Part shown: in pieces, positions 43,381-52,310 of the stretch
Layout: each line of letters begins with the position of its first letter
Numbering within the stretch: the stretch's first letter is position 1
NCBI RefSeq assembly: GCF_020740535.1
Contig: NZ_CP082362.1
Location: forward strand, 5,639,501 to 5,703,500
Reading direction: 5' to 3'
Origin: Streptomyces profundus
Lineage (GTDB): Bacteria > Actinomycetota > Actinomycetes > Streptomycetales > Streptomycetaceae
Length of the DNA stretch: 64,000 nucleotides
Position numbers and translations under genes: made by a program
The notes under the pieces: model-generated
The model's input: the letters and a program-made list of their open reading frames with translations, nothing else
The model's database searches: none
Told to the model about the DNA's origin: nothing

Positions 43381-43673
43381 GGTGCGCCCCCTCGTCTTCG
43401 ATCGGCGGCACTGGGGGTGCCGGGGGTGGGTGCGACCACAGCGGGCCCGCTCGGGTCGGCAGCGCGGGGGTGGCTTACCGCCCTTGAAGGGTGGTCACGG
43501 GGTGTACGACTGGTACTCCCCTACCGGCGAGCGCCGGAAACCTTCGCCACCGGGAAAACCCTGATGGCGGGGTCCGTCCATGCCGTTTACCACCGGCTTA
43601 CGCGGGTTGCGGGCAGGATGGATCAGGCGCGGTCAGCGAGGCCGTGCCAGGGAGCCAGAGAGAAGGACCGCAC

Positions 43674-44327
43674 GTGCGCGTACTCGTCGTGGAGGACGAG
43701 CAGTTGCTCGCCGACGCCGTGGCCACGGGGCTGCGCCGGCAGGCGATGGCCGTGGATGTGGTGTACGACGGCGCCGCCGCCACCGAGCGCATCGATCTCA
43801 ACGACTACGACGTGGTGGTGCTGGACCGGGATCTCCCCCTGCTGCACGGCGACGACGTCTGCCGGTACATCGTGGCCAGCGGCCTGCCCACCCGGGTGCT
43901 GATGCTGACGGCGTCCGGCGATGTCAGCGACCGGGTCGAGGGCCTTGAGATCGGCGCCGACGACTACCTGCCCAAGCCGTTCGCGTTCACCGAGCTGATC
44001 GCCCGGGTGCGGGCGCTGGGCCGGCGGGCCACCGCCCCGCTGCCGCCGGTGCTGGAGCGGGCCGGGATCACGCTTGACCCCAACCGCCACGAGGTCTCCA
44101 GGGGCGGCCGGTCGATCCAGCTGGCGCCCAAGGAGTTCGCCGTGCTCGAAGTGCTGATGCGGGGCGAGGGCGCGGTGATCTCCGCCGAGCAGCTGCTGGA
44201 GAAGGCCTGGGACGAGAACACCGACCCGTTCACCAACGTCGTGCGGGTGACGGTGATGACGCTGCGCCGCAAGCTGGGCGATCCGCCGGTGATCACCACG
44301 GTGCCGGGCGCCGGGTACCGGATCTGA
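43674..44327 (+). CDS. cutR: CutR response regulator
   Basis: A 217-residue OmpR/PhoB-type response regulator. The receiver (residues 1-~115) has the acidic pair EDE at the N-terminus, phospho-acceptor Asp in VVLDRDLPL near residue 51, and KPF near residue 101; the winged-helix DNA-binding domain (~125-217) ends VTTVPGAGYRI. Sequence and order with the kinase match CutR of S. coelicolor/S. lividans, first linked to copper-dependent tyrosinase and more recently to antibiotic control and secreted-protein quality. The start is GTG at 43674 with AAGGACC upstream. It is followed after three bases by cutS. Confidence 0.93.
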   Translation: MRVLVVEDEQLLADAVATGLRRQAMAVDVVYDGAAATERIDLNDYDVVVLDRDLPLLHGDDVCRYIVASGLPTRVLMLTASGDVSDRVEGLEIGADDYLPKPFAFTELIARVRALGRRATAPLPPVLERAGITLDPNRHEVSRGGRSIQLAPKEFAVLEVLMRGEGAVISAEQLLEKAWDENTDPFTNVVRVTVMTLRRKLGDPPVITTVPGAGYRI

Positions 44328-44330
44328 GCC

Positions 44331-45623
44331 ATGACCTCCTTCCCTCCGCGGTTCCCCCCGAAGCCCCCCAACCCGCCAGGCTCCCGGCCGCCGCCCCGGA
44401 TCAGTGCCCCGCCCAAGCCGCAGTGGGAGCCGGGCGACGTCGACCAGCAGCGCAGCTGGTTCCGGCCCACCATCCGGATCCGGCTGACCCTGCTGTACGG
44501 CGGCATGTTCCTGATCGCGGGCGTGGTGCTGCTGACGATCATCTATCTGCTGGCGGCCCGTGCCCTGCACAACGGCAGCAAGCCGCCCTTCGAGTTCAGC
44601 ACCAACACCGAGGTCACCATCACCTCGGACGTCTGCGAGGGGATCACCGGGCGGGTCACGGCTGCGGAGTTCCAGAGCTGGCTGGAGGGCTGCTCCAATC
44701 TCCAGCGCTCCATCGCGCTCGACCAGCTGCTGCGCAGCTCGCTGCTCGCGCTGCTGGGTCTGGCCGTCGCGGCGTTCGCCTTCGGCTATGTGATGGCCGG
44801 CCGGGTGCTCTCGCCGCTGGGCCGGATCACCCGCACCGCGCGCCAGGTCGCCGGCTCGGACCTGCATCGCCGGATCGAGCTGGACGGCCCGGACGACGAG
44901 TTCAAGGAGCTGGCCGACACCTTCGACGAGATGCTGGACCGGCTTGATCGCGCGTTCACGGCGCAACAGCGGTTCGTCGCCAACGCGTCCCACGAGCTGC
45001 GCACCCCGCTGGCGATCAACCGCACGCTGTTGGAGGTGCAGCTCTCCGATCCGGCCGCCTCGCCCGAGGTGATCCAGCTGGGGAACACCCTGCTGGCCAC
45101 CAACGAGCGCAGTGAGCAGCTCGTGGAGGGCCTGCTGCTGCTCGCCCGCAGTGAGAACGAGATCATCGACCACAAGCCGGTGGATCTCGCCGAGGTGGCC
45201 GCGCGGGCGGTCGAGCAGACCCGGGGCGAGGCGCAGTCCCGTGGCGTGGAGCTGGTGGGCAGCCGGGATCCGGTCTGGGTCCAGGGCAACGGCGTGCTGC
45301 TGGAGCGGATCGCGCTCAACCTGGTGCAGAACGCGGTCCGCTACAACCTGCCGTCGGACGGCTGGGTGCGGGTCGACACGGAGGCCAGGTCAGGACAGGC
45401 GATGCTGGTGGTGGAGAATACGGGGCCGGTGGTGCCCGCCTACGAGATCGACAACATGTTTGAGCCTTTTCGGCGGCTACGTACCGAGCGCACGGGCAGT
45501 GACAAGGGCGTCGGCCTCGGGCTGTCCATCGTGAGATCCGTGGCGCGGGCCCACGGGGGCTACGTTCAGGCGGTGCCGCGCGAGGGCGGTGGCCTCGTGA
45601 TGCGCGTCACCATTCCGGTGTGA
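44331..45623 (+). CDS. cutS: CutS sensor histidine kinase
   Basis: A 430-residue membrane sensor kinase. After a Pro-rich N-terminal tail come membrane segment 1 (~residues 57-80), an extracytoplasmic sensor of ~60 residues, segment 2 (~132-155), HAMP, the phospho-acceptor His in ANASHELRTPLA near residue 222, and the ATPase domain with NAVRYN, GPVVPAYEIDNMFEPF and GVGLGLSIVRSV. The sensor has just two cysteines (SDVCEG and EGCSNL, about 21 residues apart); these conserved cysteines are proposed to sense disulfide/redox state outside the cell. It probably shares a transcript with cutR. Confidence 0.93.
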   Translation: MTSFPPRFPPKPPNPPGSRPPPRISAPPKPQWEPGDVDQQRSWFRPTIRIRLTLLYGGMFLIAGVVLLTIIYLLAARALHNGSKPPFEFSTNTEVTITSDVCEGITGRVTAAEFQSWLEGCSNLQRSIALDQLLRSSLLALLGLAVAAFAFGYVMAGRVLSPLGRITRTARQVAGSDLHRRIELDGPDDEFKELADTFDEMLDRLDRAFTAQQRFVANASHELRTPLAINRTLLEVQLSDPAASPEVIQLGNTLLATNERSEQLVEGLLLLARSENEIIDHKPVDLAEVAARAVEQTRGEAQSRGVELVGSRDPVWVQGNGVLLERIALNLVQNAVRYNLPSDGWVRVDTEARSGQAMLVVENTGPVVPAYEIDNMFEPFRRLRTERTGSDKGVGLGLSIVRSVARAHGGYVQAVPREGGGLVMRVTIPV

Positions 45624-45918
45624 GGTCCGGTCCGAGTGCCGGTCTGAGGGAGCCCGGGGACGGGAAAGAAGGAGATGTGATCAATCGCATACGCGCGCGC
45701 CCCTAGGCGTGCGCCCACTGGCCGGGACGGGTCTTTTGGCCGGTTCGCGGCGCGATCGACAGCCGGAATGATCACCTCTTCAGGCGTTCGGTTGGGTGTC
45801 GATTGAGTAACAGGACTTGATGTGAGGCAAAATCTCCGCCTTGGGTCGGGCACAAATTCCGACCCCCCGCGCGTTACGTGCGCTGAGACATCACAGACAC
45901 CCGGAGGGGGAGAACGAA

Positions 45919-46218
45919 ATGGCAACCGACTACGACACTCCACGTAAGACCGACGATGATGTCAACGAGGACAGCATCGAGGAGCTGAAGGCCCGACGGA
46001 ACGACAAGTCGGCGTCCACGGTCGATGTGGACGAGTTCGAGCAGGCGGAGGGCCTGGAGCTGCCAGGCGCCGACCTGTCCAACGAAGAGCTGTCGGTCCG
46101 GGTGCTGCCTCGTCAGGCCGACGAGTTCACCTGCATGAGCTGCTTCCTGGTCCACCACAGGTCGCAGCTGGCCGACGAGAAGGACGGTCAGCCGATCTGC
46201 CGCGACTGCGCGGCGTGA
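45919..46218 (+). CDS. DUF4193 zinc-binding protein
   Basis: A 99-residue acidic protein with a C-terminal CMSCFLVHHRS ... CRDC zinc-ribbon-like pattern (two CxxC pairs). The family is conserved through actinobacteria and is essential in some mycobacteria (Rv2699c homologue, recollection), but its role is unknown. ATG 45919 has GGAGGGGGAGAACGA upstream, a good ribosome site. The 295-base gap from cutS holds its promoter region; a TTG-rich stretch is present, but I cannot mark a -10 with confidence. Confidence 0.85.
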   Translation: MATDYDTPRKTDDDVNEDSIEELKARRNDKSASTVDVDEFEQAEGLELPGADLSNEELSVRVLPRQADEFTCMSCFLVHHRSQLADEKDGQPICRDCAA

Positions 46219-46237
46219 GTACCGCCCGGACCGACGT

Positions 46238-46690
46238 CTAGCTCGCGTCCGGGCGGGCAGCGGCCAGGGCGGCGGTGAGCCGTTCGGGCCGACGGGTCGA
46301 GAGGTAGAGGTAGGGAGTGGGATCCTCGGGATCGGACACCTCGACCCGGACCGCCGTGGGAATGTACGCCCGCAGCAACATATGAGCCCGGGCATCCGCT
46401 CGGTGAGTGCGCCAGGCGCGCGCCTCATCGGCGTTGAGCGCCCGGGCCTCACCAAGGGCGCTCATCGGGATCCTGGCGTCACCAGCGATCAACGAGCCGG
46501 CCGCCACACGAATCCTGGCCGAGCCGTAGGTGCTCAGCGCCATCCCCATCAGCGCGCCCCCGCCCGCCATCCCGGCCAGCAGCGCCACCGGGCCCAGCGG
46601 AACCAGCGCCACGCCCAGCAGCAGAACCCCCATCAGGGCCATCAGCCACCAGGATCGGGGCACGGTCAGTCGCTCGTCATACGCCTTCAT
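46238..46690 (-). CDS. DUF3093 membrane protein
   Basis: A 150-residue protein with a two-segment membrane anchor (WWLMALMGVLLLGVALVPLG and VALLAGMAGGGALMGMAL, residues ~14-52), followed by a soluble PH-like part ending YLYLSTRRPERLTAALAA. Homologues (DUF3093; Rv2698 in M. tuberculosis) sit beside dut. Function unknown. ATG 46690 is chosen because the family begins near YDERLTVPRSWW; an ATG four codons upstream is an alternative. Convergent with DUF4193 (19-base gap) and divergent from dut. Confidence 0.85.
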   Translation of the reverse strand: MKAYDERLTVPRSWWLMALMGVLLLGVALVPLGPVALLAGMAGGGALMGMALSTYGSARIRVAAGSLIAGDARIPMSALGEARALNADEARAWRTHRADARAHMLLRAYIPTAVRVEVSDPEDPTPYLYLSTRRPERLTAALAAARPDAS

Positions 46691-46876
46691 GGGCCCAAGC
46701 ATCGCAGGCTCGCCCCCGCGCTCGGCCAGCGGCGGTAGGGTCTCCATCGTGAGTGTGGTCCAGACCCTGTCGCGGACCTCGGCCCCGGGCCTGAGGCATC
46801 CGATTCCGTTGCCCCGGTGGGGCGTTGTTGCCCCGTCTCCCGCCCTTCCGGCCGGTCGCCGAGCGGAGGTGGCCCG

Positions 46877-47389
46877 ATGAGCGGCGGCCCTCTCGACGTG
46901 CTGATCCGGCGGGTCGATCCCCAGGTGCCCCTGCCGGCCAGGGCACACCCGGGCGACGCCGGGGTCGATCTGGTCACCACCGAGCAGGCCGAGCTGGCGC
47001 CCGGCGAGCGCGCGGTGCTGCCGACGGGGGTTTCCATCGCCCTCCCCGACGGGTACGCGGCCTTCGTACACCCGCGCTCCGGGCTGGCCGCCCGGTGTGG
47101 GGTGGCGATGGTGAACGCGCCGGGCACCATCGACGCCGGGTACCGTGGGGAGATCAAGGTCATTGTGATCAATCTGGACCCACGGGAGAGCGTGCGGTTC
47201 CAGCGTTTCGACCGCATCGCCCAGCTGGTCGTCCAGCGCGTGGAGACGGTGCGGTTTCACGAGGTCGCGGAGCTGCCGGGATCGGCGCGGGCCACCGGGG
47301 GCTTCGGCTCCACGGGTGGCCACGCCGACGCCGGGAACTCCTATGCTGCGGTTGGTCCCGGCGGGACTGCCGACCGGAAAGGACAGTGA
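46877..47389 (+). CDS. dut: dUTP diphosphatase
   Basis: A 170-residue trimeric dUTPase that hydrolyses dUTP to dUMP and keeps uracil out of DNA. Motifs in order: [11 protein letters not shown] (motif 1), [11 protein letters not shown] (2), [16 protein letters not shown] (3), [13 protein letters not shown] (4) and the flexible C-terminal motif 5 [11 protein letters not shown]. The C-terminal tail beyond motif 5 runs ~24 residues longer than the minimal enzyme. ATG 46877 follows GGAGG by seven bases. It is followed after one base by DUF3710, so the two are coupled. Confidence 0.95.
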   Translation: MSGGPLDVLIRRVDPQVPLPARAHPGDAGVDLVTTEQAELAPGERAVLPTGVSIALPDGYAAFVHPRSGLAARCGVAMVNAPGTIDAGYRGEIKVIVINLDPRESVRFQRFDRIAQLVVQRVETVRFHEVAELPGSARATGGFGSTGGHADAGNSYAAVGPGGTADRKGQ

Positions 47390-47390
47390 C

Positions 47391-48155
47391 GTGTTCGGAC
47401 GTCGTCGCAAGCGAGACGCGGAGCCCGAGGAAGCGGTCGAGGCGACCGCCGACGAGACTCCGGACGAGGACGAGGTGCGCCGGGTCAAGCTGGAGCCGGC
47501 CCCGCGCCCCGACGGGCCCTGGGACGTGAGTGAGGTCTCCAAGCCGGCCGAGGGCCGGGTGGATCTCGGGGGCATCTTCGTGCCCGGCGTCCAGGGCATG
47601 GAGCTGCGGGTCGAGGTCGCGGGGGACGCGATCGTCGCCGCCACCGTGGTGCTCAAGGACAGCGCCGTGCAGCTCCAGGCGTTCGCCGCGCCCCGGCGTG
47701 AGGGCATCTGGGCCGAGGTCCGGGAGGAGATCGGCTCCGGCATCACCCAACAGGGTGGCGTGATCGAGGAGATCGAGGGCCCGCTGGGCTGGGAGCTGCG
47801 GGCCAGGGTGCCGGTGAAGCTGCCGGACGGCAAGCAAGGTACGCAGGTCGTGCGGTTTGTCGGCGTCGACGGGCCCCGCTGGTTCCTGCGCGGGGTGATC
47901 TCCGGGCAGGGCGCGGTGCAGCCGCAGGCCGCCGGCCTGCTGGAGCAGATCTTCCAGGACACCGTGGTGGTGCGCGGCGAAGGGCCGATGGCCCCCCGCG
48001 ACCCGATCGTCCTCAAGCTGCCCGATGACGCCCAGATGGTGCCGGACGGGGTCAAGAAGGAGCAGGCGGAGCCGGACGACGCGACCCCGGTGTCCCGGTT
48101 CGCCGGCGGCCTCGACAAGCTGCGGCGCGGCCCGGAGATCTCCGAGGTCCGTTAG
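47391..48155 (+). CDS. DUF3710 family protein
   Basis: A 254-residue soluble protein with a basic/acidic N-terminal tail (FGRRRKRDAEPEEAVE), a core from ~45 to 215 (PWDVSEVSKPAEGRVDLGGI onward), and an acidic C-terminus. DUF3710 follows dut in many actinobacteria (Rv2696c next to Rv2697c in M. tuberculosis), but its function is unknown. The GTG at 47391 has GAAAGGA upstream. Confidence 0.87.
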   Translation: MFGRRRKRDAEPEEAVEATADETPDEDEVRRVKLEPAPRPDGPWDVSEVSKPAEGRVDLGGIFVPGVQGMELRVEVAGDAIVAATVVLKDSAVQLQAFAAPRREGIWAEVREEIGSGITQQGGVIEEIEGPLGWELRARVPVKLPDGKQGTQVVRFVGVDGPRWFLRGVISGQGAVQPQAAGLLEQIFQDTVVVRGEGPMAPRDPIVLKLPDDAQMVPDGVKKEQAEPDDATPVSRFAGGLDKLRRGPEISEVR

Positions 48156-48279
48156 GCCCTAGGGACACGAGTGGTCACTGACGCCGGGTCGGCCCGTCGG
48201 CCGGCCCGGCTGGGGAAGTCCGCGACACGTGTGTCGACCGGGCCCGCCGGGTACTCGGCTCATCCCGCCTGGAGGCCCG

Positions 48280-48585
48280 ATGAGCAGAGGACGGCATGCC
48301 CGCACCGGCACCGAACCGACCACAGCGCTGAGCGCGCTCCGGCTTCGGCTGCTGCTTTCCGCCATCTTCACGCCGCTTTTCCTGGCCGGCACGGTGGTGT
48401 TCGGCGTCTGGTGGTCGCGCTCCGAGGAGGGCGACGCGGTCGGCCCCGACGCGCTGCGGGTGATCACGCTGATCTGCGCGGTCGCCGCGGTGTTCGCCGT
48501 GGTCGACCTGCTGGTGGTGCTGCGCCGCAGGAGGCAGGCCAGGGAGCGGGCCGCGAACTCGCGTCCGCCCGACGCGCGGCTCTAG
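48280..48585 (+). CDS. Small DUF6343-type membrane protein
   Basis: A 101-residue protein with two hydrophobic segments (LLSAIFTPLFLAGTVVFGVWW, listed in parts: LLSAIFTPLFLAG and TVVFGVWW; and LICAVAAVFAVVDLLVVL). The N-terminus is basic (SRGRHARTGTEPT) and the C-terminus strongly basic (RRRRQARER). It corresponds to the DUF6343 proteins of Streptomyces; function unknown. The ATG at 48280 has GGAGG upstream. It stands between DUF3710 and kdpD on the same strand, 124 bases from the former and 63 from the latter. Confidence 0.75.
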   Translation: MSRGRHARTGTEPTTALSALRLRLLLSAIFTPLFLAGTVVFGVWWSRSEEGDAVGPDALRVITLICAVAAVFAVVDLLVVLRRRRQARERAANSRPPDARL

Positions 48586-48648
48586 GCCTCGCGCGGCGTT
48601 TGGAAGGGCGTGACGGGGTTCCGGCGCTGAGCGACGACAATGGGGACC

Positions 48649-51219
48649 ATGGCACGCCGCGGTGAACTACGGATCTACCTTGGAGCGGCCCCGGGGGTGG
48701 GGAAGACCTACGCCATGCTCTCCGAGGCCCACCGCCGCGCGGCGCGCGGCACCGACCTGGTGGTCGCGGCCGTCGAGCACCACGACCGGCCACGGACCGC
48801 CGAGCTGATCGAGGGCCTCGAAGAGGTGCCCAGGCTGCTGGTGGACGGCCCCGGCGGGCCCTCGTCCGAGATGGACACCGAGGCCGTGCTGCGCCGTGGC
48901 CCGGCCGTCGCGCTGGTGGACGAGCTGGCCCATACCAACGCCCCCGGGGTGCGGAACGAGAAGCGCTGGCAGGACATAGACGAGCTGCTGGCCGCCGGGA
49001 TCGATGTGATCTCCACCGTCAACATCCAGGATCTTGAGTCGCTCTGCGACGTGGTGCACTCCATCACCGGGGTACGGCAGCGCGAGACCGTGCCGGACGA
49101 GGTGGTGCGCGGCGCCGACCAGATCGAGCTGGTGGACATGGCGCCCGAGGCGCTGCGCCGGCGGTTGGCGCACGGCAACATCTACCCGCCGCACAAGGTC
49201 GACGCGGCGCTCTCGCACTACTTCCGCCCGGGGAACCTCACCGCGCTGCGCGAGCTGGCGCTGCTGTGGACGGCCGACCGGGTGGACGGCTATCTGCGCC
49301 GCTACCGCACCGAGCACGGCATACGGTCGACCTGGCACGCCAGGGAGCGGATCGTGGTGGGCCTGACCGGCGGCCCCGAGGGCAGCACGCTGCTGCGCCG
49401 GGCGGCGCGGATGGCGGCCAAGAGCTCGGGTGCCGAGATCCTCGCCGTCTATATCGCCCGCTCCGGCGGCCTCAGCTCGGCGTCGCCGCGCGAGCTGGCG
49501 ACCCAGCGGACCCTGGTGGAACAGCTCGGCGGCACCTTCCACCATGTGATCGGCGACGACGTGCCCAGCGCGCTGCTGGACTTCGCGCGGGCCGCCAACG
49601 CCAACCAGATCGTGCTGGGCTCCAGCCGCCGCAAGTCCTGGCAGTACGTCTTCGGCCCCGGCGTCGGGGCCACGGTGGCGCGCGAGTCGGGCTCGGACAT
49701 CGACGTGCATATCGTCACCCACGACGAGGTGGCGAAGGGGCGGGGGCTGCCCGCCGCGCACGGCGCCCGCCTGGGGCGGGCCCGGACGATCAGCGGCTGG
49801 CTGATCGGCCTCGGCGGCCCCGTGCTGCTGGCCATGCTGCTGGACTCGCCCGAGCCGGGCGCCGAGTTCTCCAGCGATGTGCTGCTGTGCCTGTCGTTCA
49901 CGGTGCTGGCCGCGCTGACCGGCGGCTTCTACCCCGGTCTTGTGTCGGCCGCGGTCGGCTCGCTGCTGTTGAACTACTACTTCGCCAATCCGGTGCGGAA
50001 GTGGACCATCGCCGAGGGCCACAGCATCGTCGCCATCGTGGTCTTCTTCGCCATAGCGACCGCCGTCGCCACGGTGGTGGACCGCTCGGCCCGGCGGACC
50101 CAGCAGGCGGCCAGGCTGCGCGCCGAGTCGGAGACGCTGACCCTGCTCGCCGGCAGCGTGCTGCGCGGTGACGACACCCTGGCGGCGCTGCTGGAGCGCG
50201 CCAGGGAGACCTTCGGGATGGACTGCGCCGCGCTGCTGGAGCGGGATATCGCGGACCGCAGGTGGAGCTGTGTGGGCAGTGTCTCGGCCAGGGACGACGT
50301 CCGGCCGCCGCAGGTGCCCAAGGACGCCGACGTGGATGTACCGATCGGCGACAACACCATGCTGGCGCTCTCCGGGCGGGTGCTGCCGGCCGAGGACCGC
50401 AGGATGCTCGGCGCCTTCGCGGCGCAGGCCGCCGCCATCCTGGACCGGCAGCGGCTCAAGGAGGAGGCGGTGCGGGCCCACAAGCTGGCCGAGGGCAACC
50501 GCATCCGCACCGCGCTGCTGGCCGCCGTCTCGCACGATCTGCGCACCCCGCTGGCGGCGATCAAGGCCAGCGTCTCCTCGCTGCGCTCCGACGACGTGGC
50601 CTGGTCGCCGGAGGACGAGGCCGATCTGCTGGAGAGCATCGAGGAGGGCGCCGACCGGCTCGACCAGCTGGTGGGCAACCTGCTGGACATGTCGCGGCTC
50701 CAGACCGGCACGGTCACGCCGCTGATCCGGGAGATCGACCTGGACGAGGTGGTGCCCGGCGCGCTGCGCGGGATCGCCGAGGACAGCGTTCTCCTGGACA
50801 TACCGGAGTCGCTGCCGTTCGCCGCCGCCGATCCGGGGCTGCTGGAGCGGGTGGTGGCCAACGTGGTGGAGAACGCCGTGAAGTACAGCCCGGCGGACAA
50901 GCCGGTGCTGGTCAGCGGGAGCACTCTGGGCAACCGCGTGGAGCTGCGGGTGGTGGACCGGGGCCCCGGGGTGCCCGCCAGCCATCGGGGCCGGATCTTC
51001 GAGCCGTTCCAGCGGCACGGGGACACCCCGCGCGGTAACGGCGTCGGCCTCGGCCTGGCCGTCGCCCGTGGTTTCACCGAGGCCATGCACGGAACGCTGG
51101 ACGCCGAGGACACCCCGGGCGGCGGGCTGACCATGGTGCTCACCCTGCCGACCGCGACTGCCGCGGCGGCTGAACCGGAAGGAACGACAGCCCATGCACC
51201 GGGTGCTCGTGGTCGATGA
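48649..51219 (+). CDS. kdpD: KdpD-type sensor histidine kinase
   Basis: An 856-residue KdpD that senses potassium/turgor and phosphorylates KdpE. The N-terminal KdpD domain (residues 1-~210) has Walker A GAAPGVGKTYAML and DELAHTNAPG; a universal-stress-like domain covers ~230-360; four membrane segments (DUF4118) lie at ~385-490; a GAF domain follows; the phospho-acceptor His is in AAVSHDLRTPLAAIKAS near residue 630, with ATPase boxes VVENAVKYSP and GVGLGLAVARGF. ATG 48649 is preferred over 48640 because homologues begin MARRGELRIYLG. The kdpFABC pump is not in the window. The next gene overlaps by 26 bases. Confidence 0.92.
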   Translation: MARRGELRIYLGAAPGVGKTYAMLSEAHRRAARGTDLVVAAVEHHDRPRTAELIEGLEEVPRLLVDGPGGPSSEMDTEAVLRRGPAVALVDELAHTNAPGVRNEKRWQDIDELLAAGIDVISTVNIQDLESLCDVVHSITGVRQRETVPDEVVRGADQIELVDMAPEALRRRLAHGNIYPPHKVDAALSHYFRPGNLTALRELALLWTADRVDGYLRRYRTEHGIRSTWHARERIVVGLTGGPEGSTLLRRAARMAAKSSGAEILAVYIARSGGLSSASPRELATQRTLVEQLGGTFHHVIGDDVPSALLDFARAANANQIVLGSSRRKSWQYVFGPGVGATVARESGSDIDVHIVTHDEVAKGRGLPAAHGARLGRARTISGWLIGLGGPVLLAMLLDSPEPGAEFSSDVLLCLSFTVLAALTGGFYPGLVSAAVGSLLLNYYFANPVRKWTIAEGHSIVAIVVFFAIATAVATVVDRSARRTQQAARLRAESETLTLLAGSVLRGDDTLAALLERARETFGMDCAALLERDIADRRWSCVGSVSARDDVRPPQVPKDADVDVPIGDNTMLALSGRVLPAEDRRMLGAFAAQAAAILDRQRLKEEAVRAHKLAEGNRIRTALLAAVSHDLRTPLAAIKASVSSLRSDDVAWSPEDEADLLESIEEGADRLDQLVGNLLDMSRLQTGTVTPLIREIDLDEVVPGALRGIAEDSVLLDIPESLPFAAADPGLLERVVANVVENAVKYSPADKPVLVSGSTLGNRVELRVVDRGPGVPASHRGRIFEPFQRHGDTPRGNGVGLGLAVARGFTEAMHGTLDAEDTPGGGLTMVLTLPTATAAAAEPEGTTAHAPGARGR

Positions 51220-51874
51220 CGAGCCGCAGATTCTCCGCGCTCTGGTGATCAACCTCAAGGCGCGCGGCTACCAGGTGGACACGGCGGCCGACGGTTCCAC
51301 GGCGCTGCGGGTGGCGGCGGCCAACCATCCGGATGTGATCATCCTGGACCTGGGCCTGCCCGATATGGACGGGGTGCAGGTGATCACCCGGGTTCGTGGC
51401 TGGACCCGGGTGCCGATCATCGTGCTGTCCGCCAGGCAGACCTCGGAGGAGAAGGTCAAGGCGCTGGACGCGGGCGCCGACGACTTCGTCACCAAGCCGT
51501 TCGGGATGGACGAGCTGCTGGCCCGGCTGCGCGCCGCGGTGCGCCGCTCCGACCCGGTCCACGCGGAGGAGGAGCCGGTGGTGGAGACGGTCGGCTTCAC
51601 CGTCGACCTGGCGGCCAAGAAGGTCCACCGGGCCGGTCGCGACGTGCGGCTGACCCCGACCGAGTGGCATCTGCTCGAAGTGCTGATCCGGGGGACGGGC
51701 AAGCTGGTCAGCCACAAGCAGCTGCTGCTTGAGGTCTGGGGCCCCACCCACCTCACGGAGACCAACTACCTGCGGGTCTACATGGCGCAGCTGCGGCGCA
51801 AGCTGGAGGCCGACCCGTCGCACCCGCGTCATCTGATCACCGAGCCGGGGATGGGATACCGCTTCGAGCCGTGA
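51194..51874 (+). CDS. kdpE: KdpE-type response regulator
   Basis: A 226-residue OmpR-family response regulator. The receiver has DDE near residue 8, Asp in IILDLGLPD near residue 52 and KPF near residue 103; the winged helix (~132-226) includes LTPTEWHLLEVLIRG and ends GMGYRFEP, close to canonical KdpE. ATG 51194 lies inside the kdpD frame and follows GGAAGGAA, so the genes are coupled. Potassium-related targets are likely, possibly including the TrkA genes downstream, but no binding site was identified. Confidence 0.92.
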   Translation: MHRVLVVDDEPQILRALVINLKARGYQVDTAADGSTALRVAAANHPDVIILDLGLPDMDGVQVITRVRGWTRVPIIVLSARQTSEEKVKALDAGADDFVTKPFGMDELLARLRAAVRRSDPVHAEEEPVVETVGFTVDLAAKKVHRAGRDVRLTPTEWHLLEVLIRGTGKLVSHKQLLLEVWGPTHLTETNYLRVYMAQLRRKLEADPSHPRHLITEPGMGYRFEP

Positions 51875-51904
51875 GGCGGCGCGGGGCCACGTTACGCTGA
51901 AGGC

Positions 51905-52306
51905 ATGACTGCGGAAGGCCGCGCCGGGAAGCGCGGTGGGCGTCTGAGGCGTCTGCTGGGGCGTTCGGGAACGGGCGGGCCCGGCGAGGATCTGGTGGCC
52001 GAGCCGGCGGCGGCGCCGTGCACCCGGATAGGCGACTGCGCCAAGGCGTCGGCCGGGCGCGCGGTGGTGCGGGTCACCGGCACGCTGCGTGAGGTGCGGG
52101 AGCGGAGCGTCGCCGGGATGCCGGCCCTTGAGGCGCGGCTGGACGACGGCAGCGCCTGCCTCGACGTGGTGTGGCTGGGCCGAGGTGCGATAGCCGGGGT
52201 GGAGCCGGGCCGCACGATGGTCGCCTCCGGGCGGATCACCGTGACAGGTGGCAAGCCGGTGCTGTTCAATCCCCGATACCAGCTGCAACCCCGTGGACAG
52301 GAGTAG
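51905..52306 (+). CDS. OB-fold nucleic-acid-binding domain protein
   Basis: A 133-residue basic protein. After a ~45-residue basic tail (RGGRLRRLLGRSG) comes an OB-fold (VVRVTGTLREVRERSVAGMP to GRITVTGGKPVLFNP) like the anticodon-binding type. It is conserved beside DUF3159 and trkA in actinobacteria (Rv2694c analogue); its role is unknown. ATG 51905 lies 30 bases after the kdpE stop. The following gene starts five bases after it ends. Confidence 0.82.
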   Translation: MTAEGRAGKRGGRLRRLLGRSGTGGPGEDLVAEPAAAPCTRIGDCAKASAGRAVVRVTGTLREVRERSVAGMPALEARLDDGSACLDVVWLGRGAIAGVEPGRTMVASGRITVTGGKPVLFNPRYQLQPRGQE

Positions 52307-52310
52307 CCGG

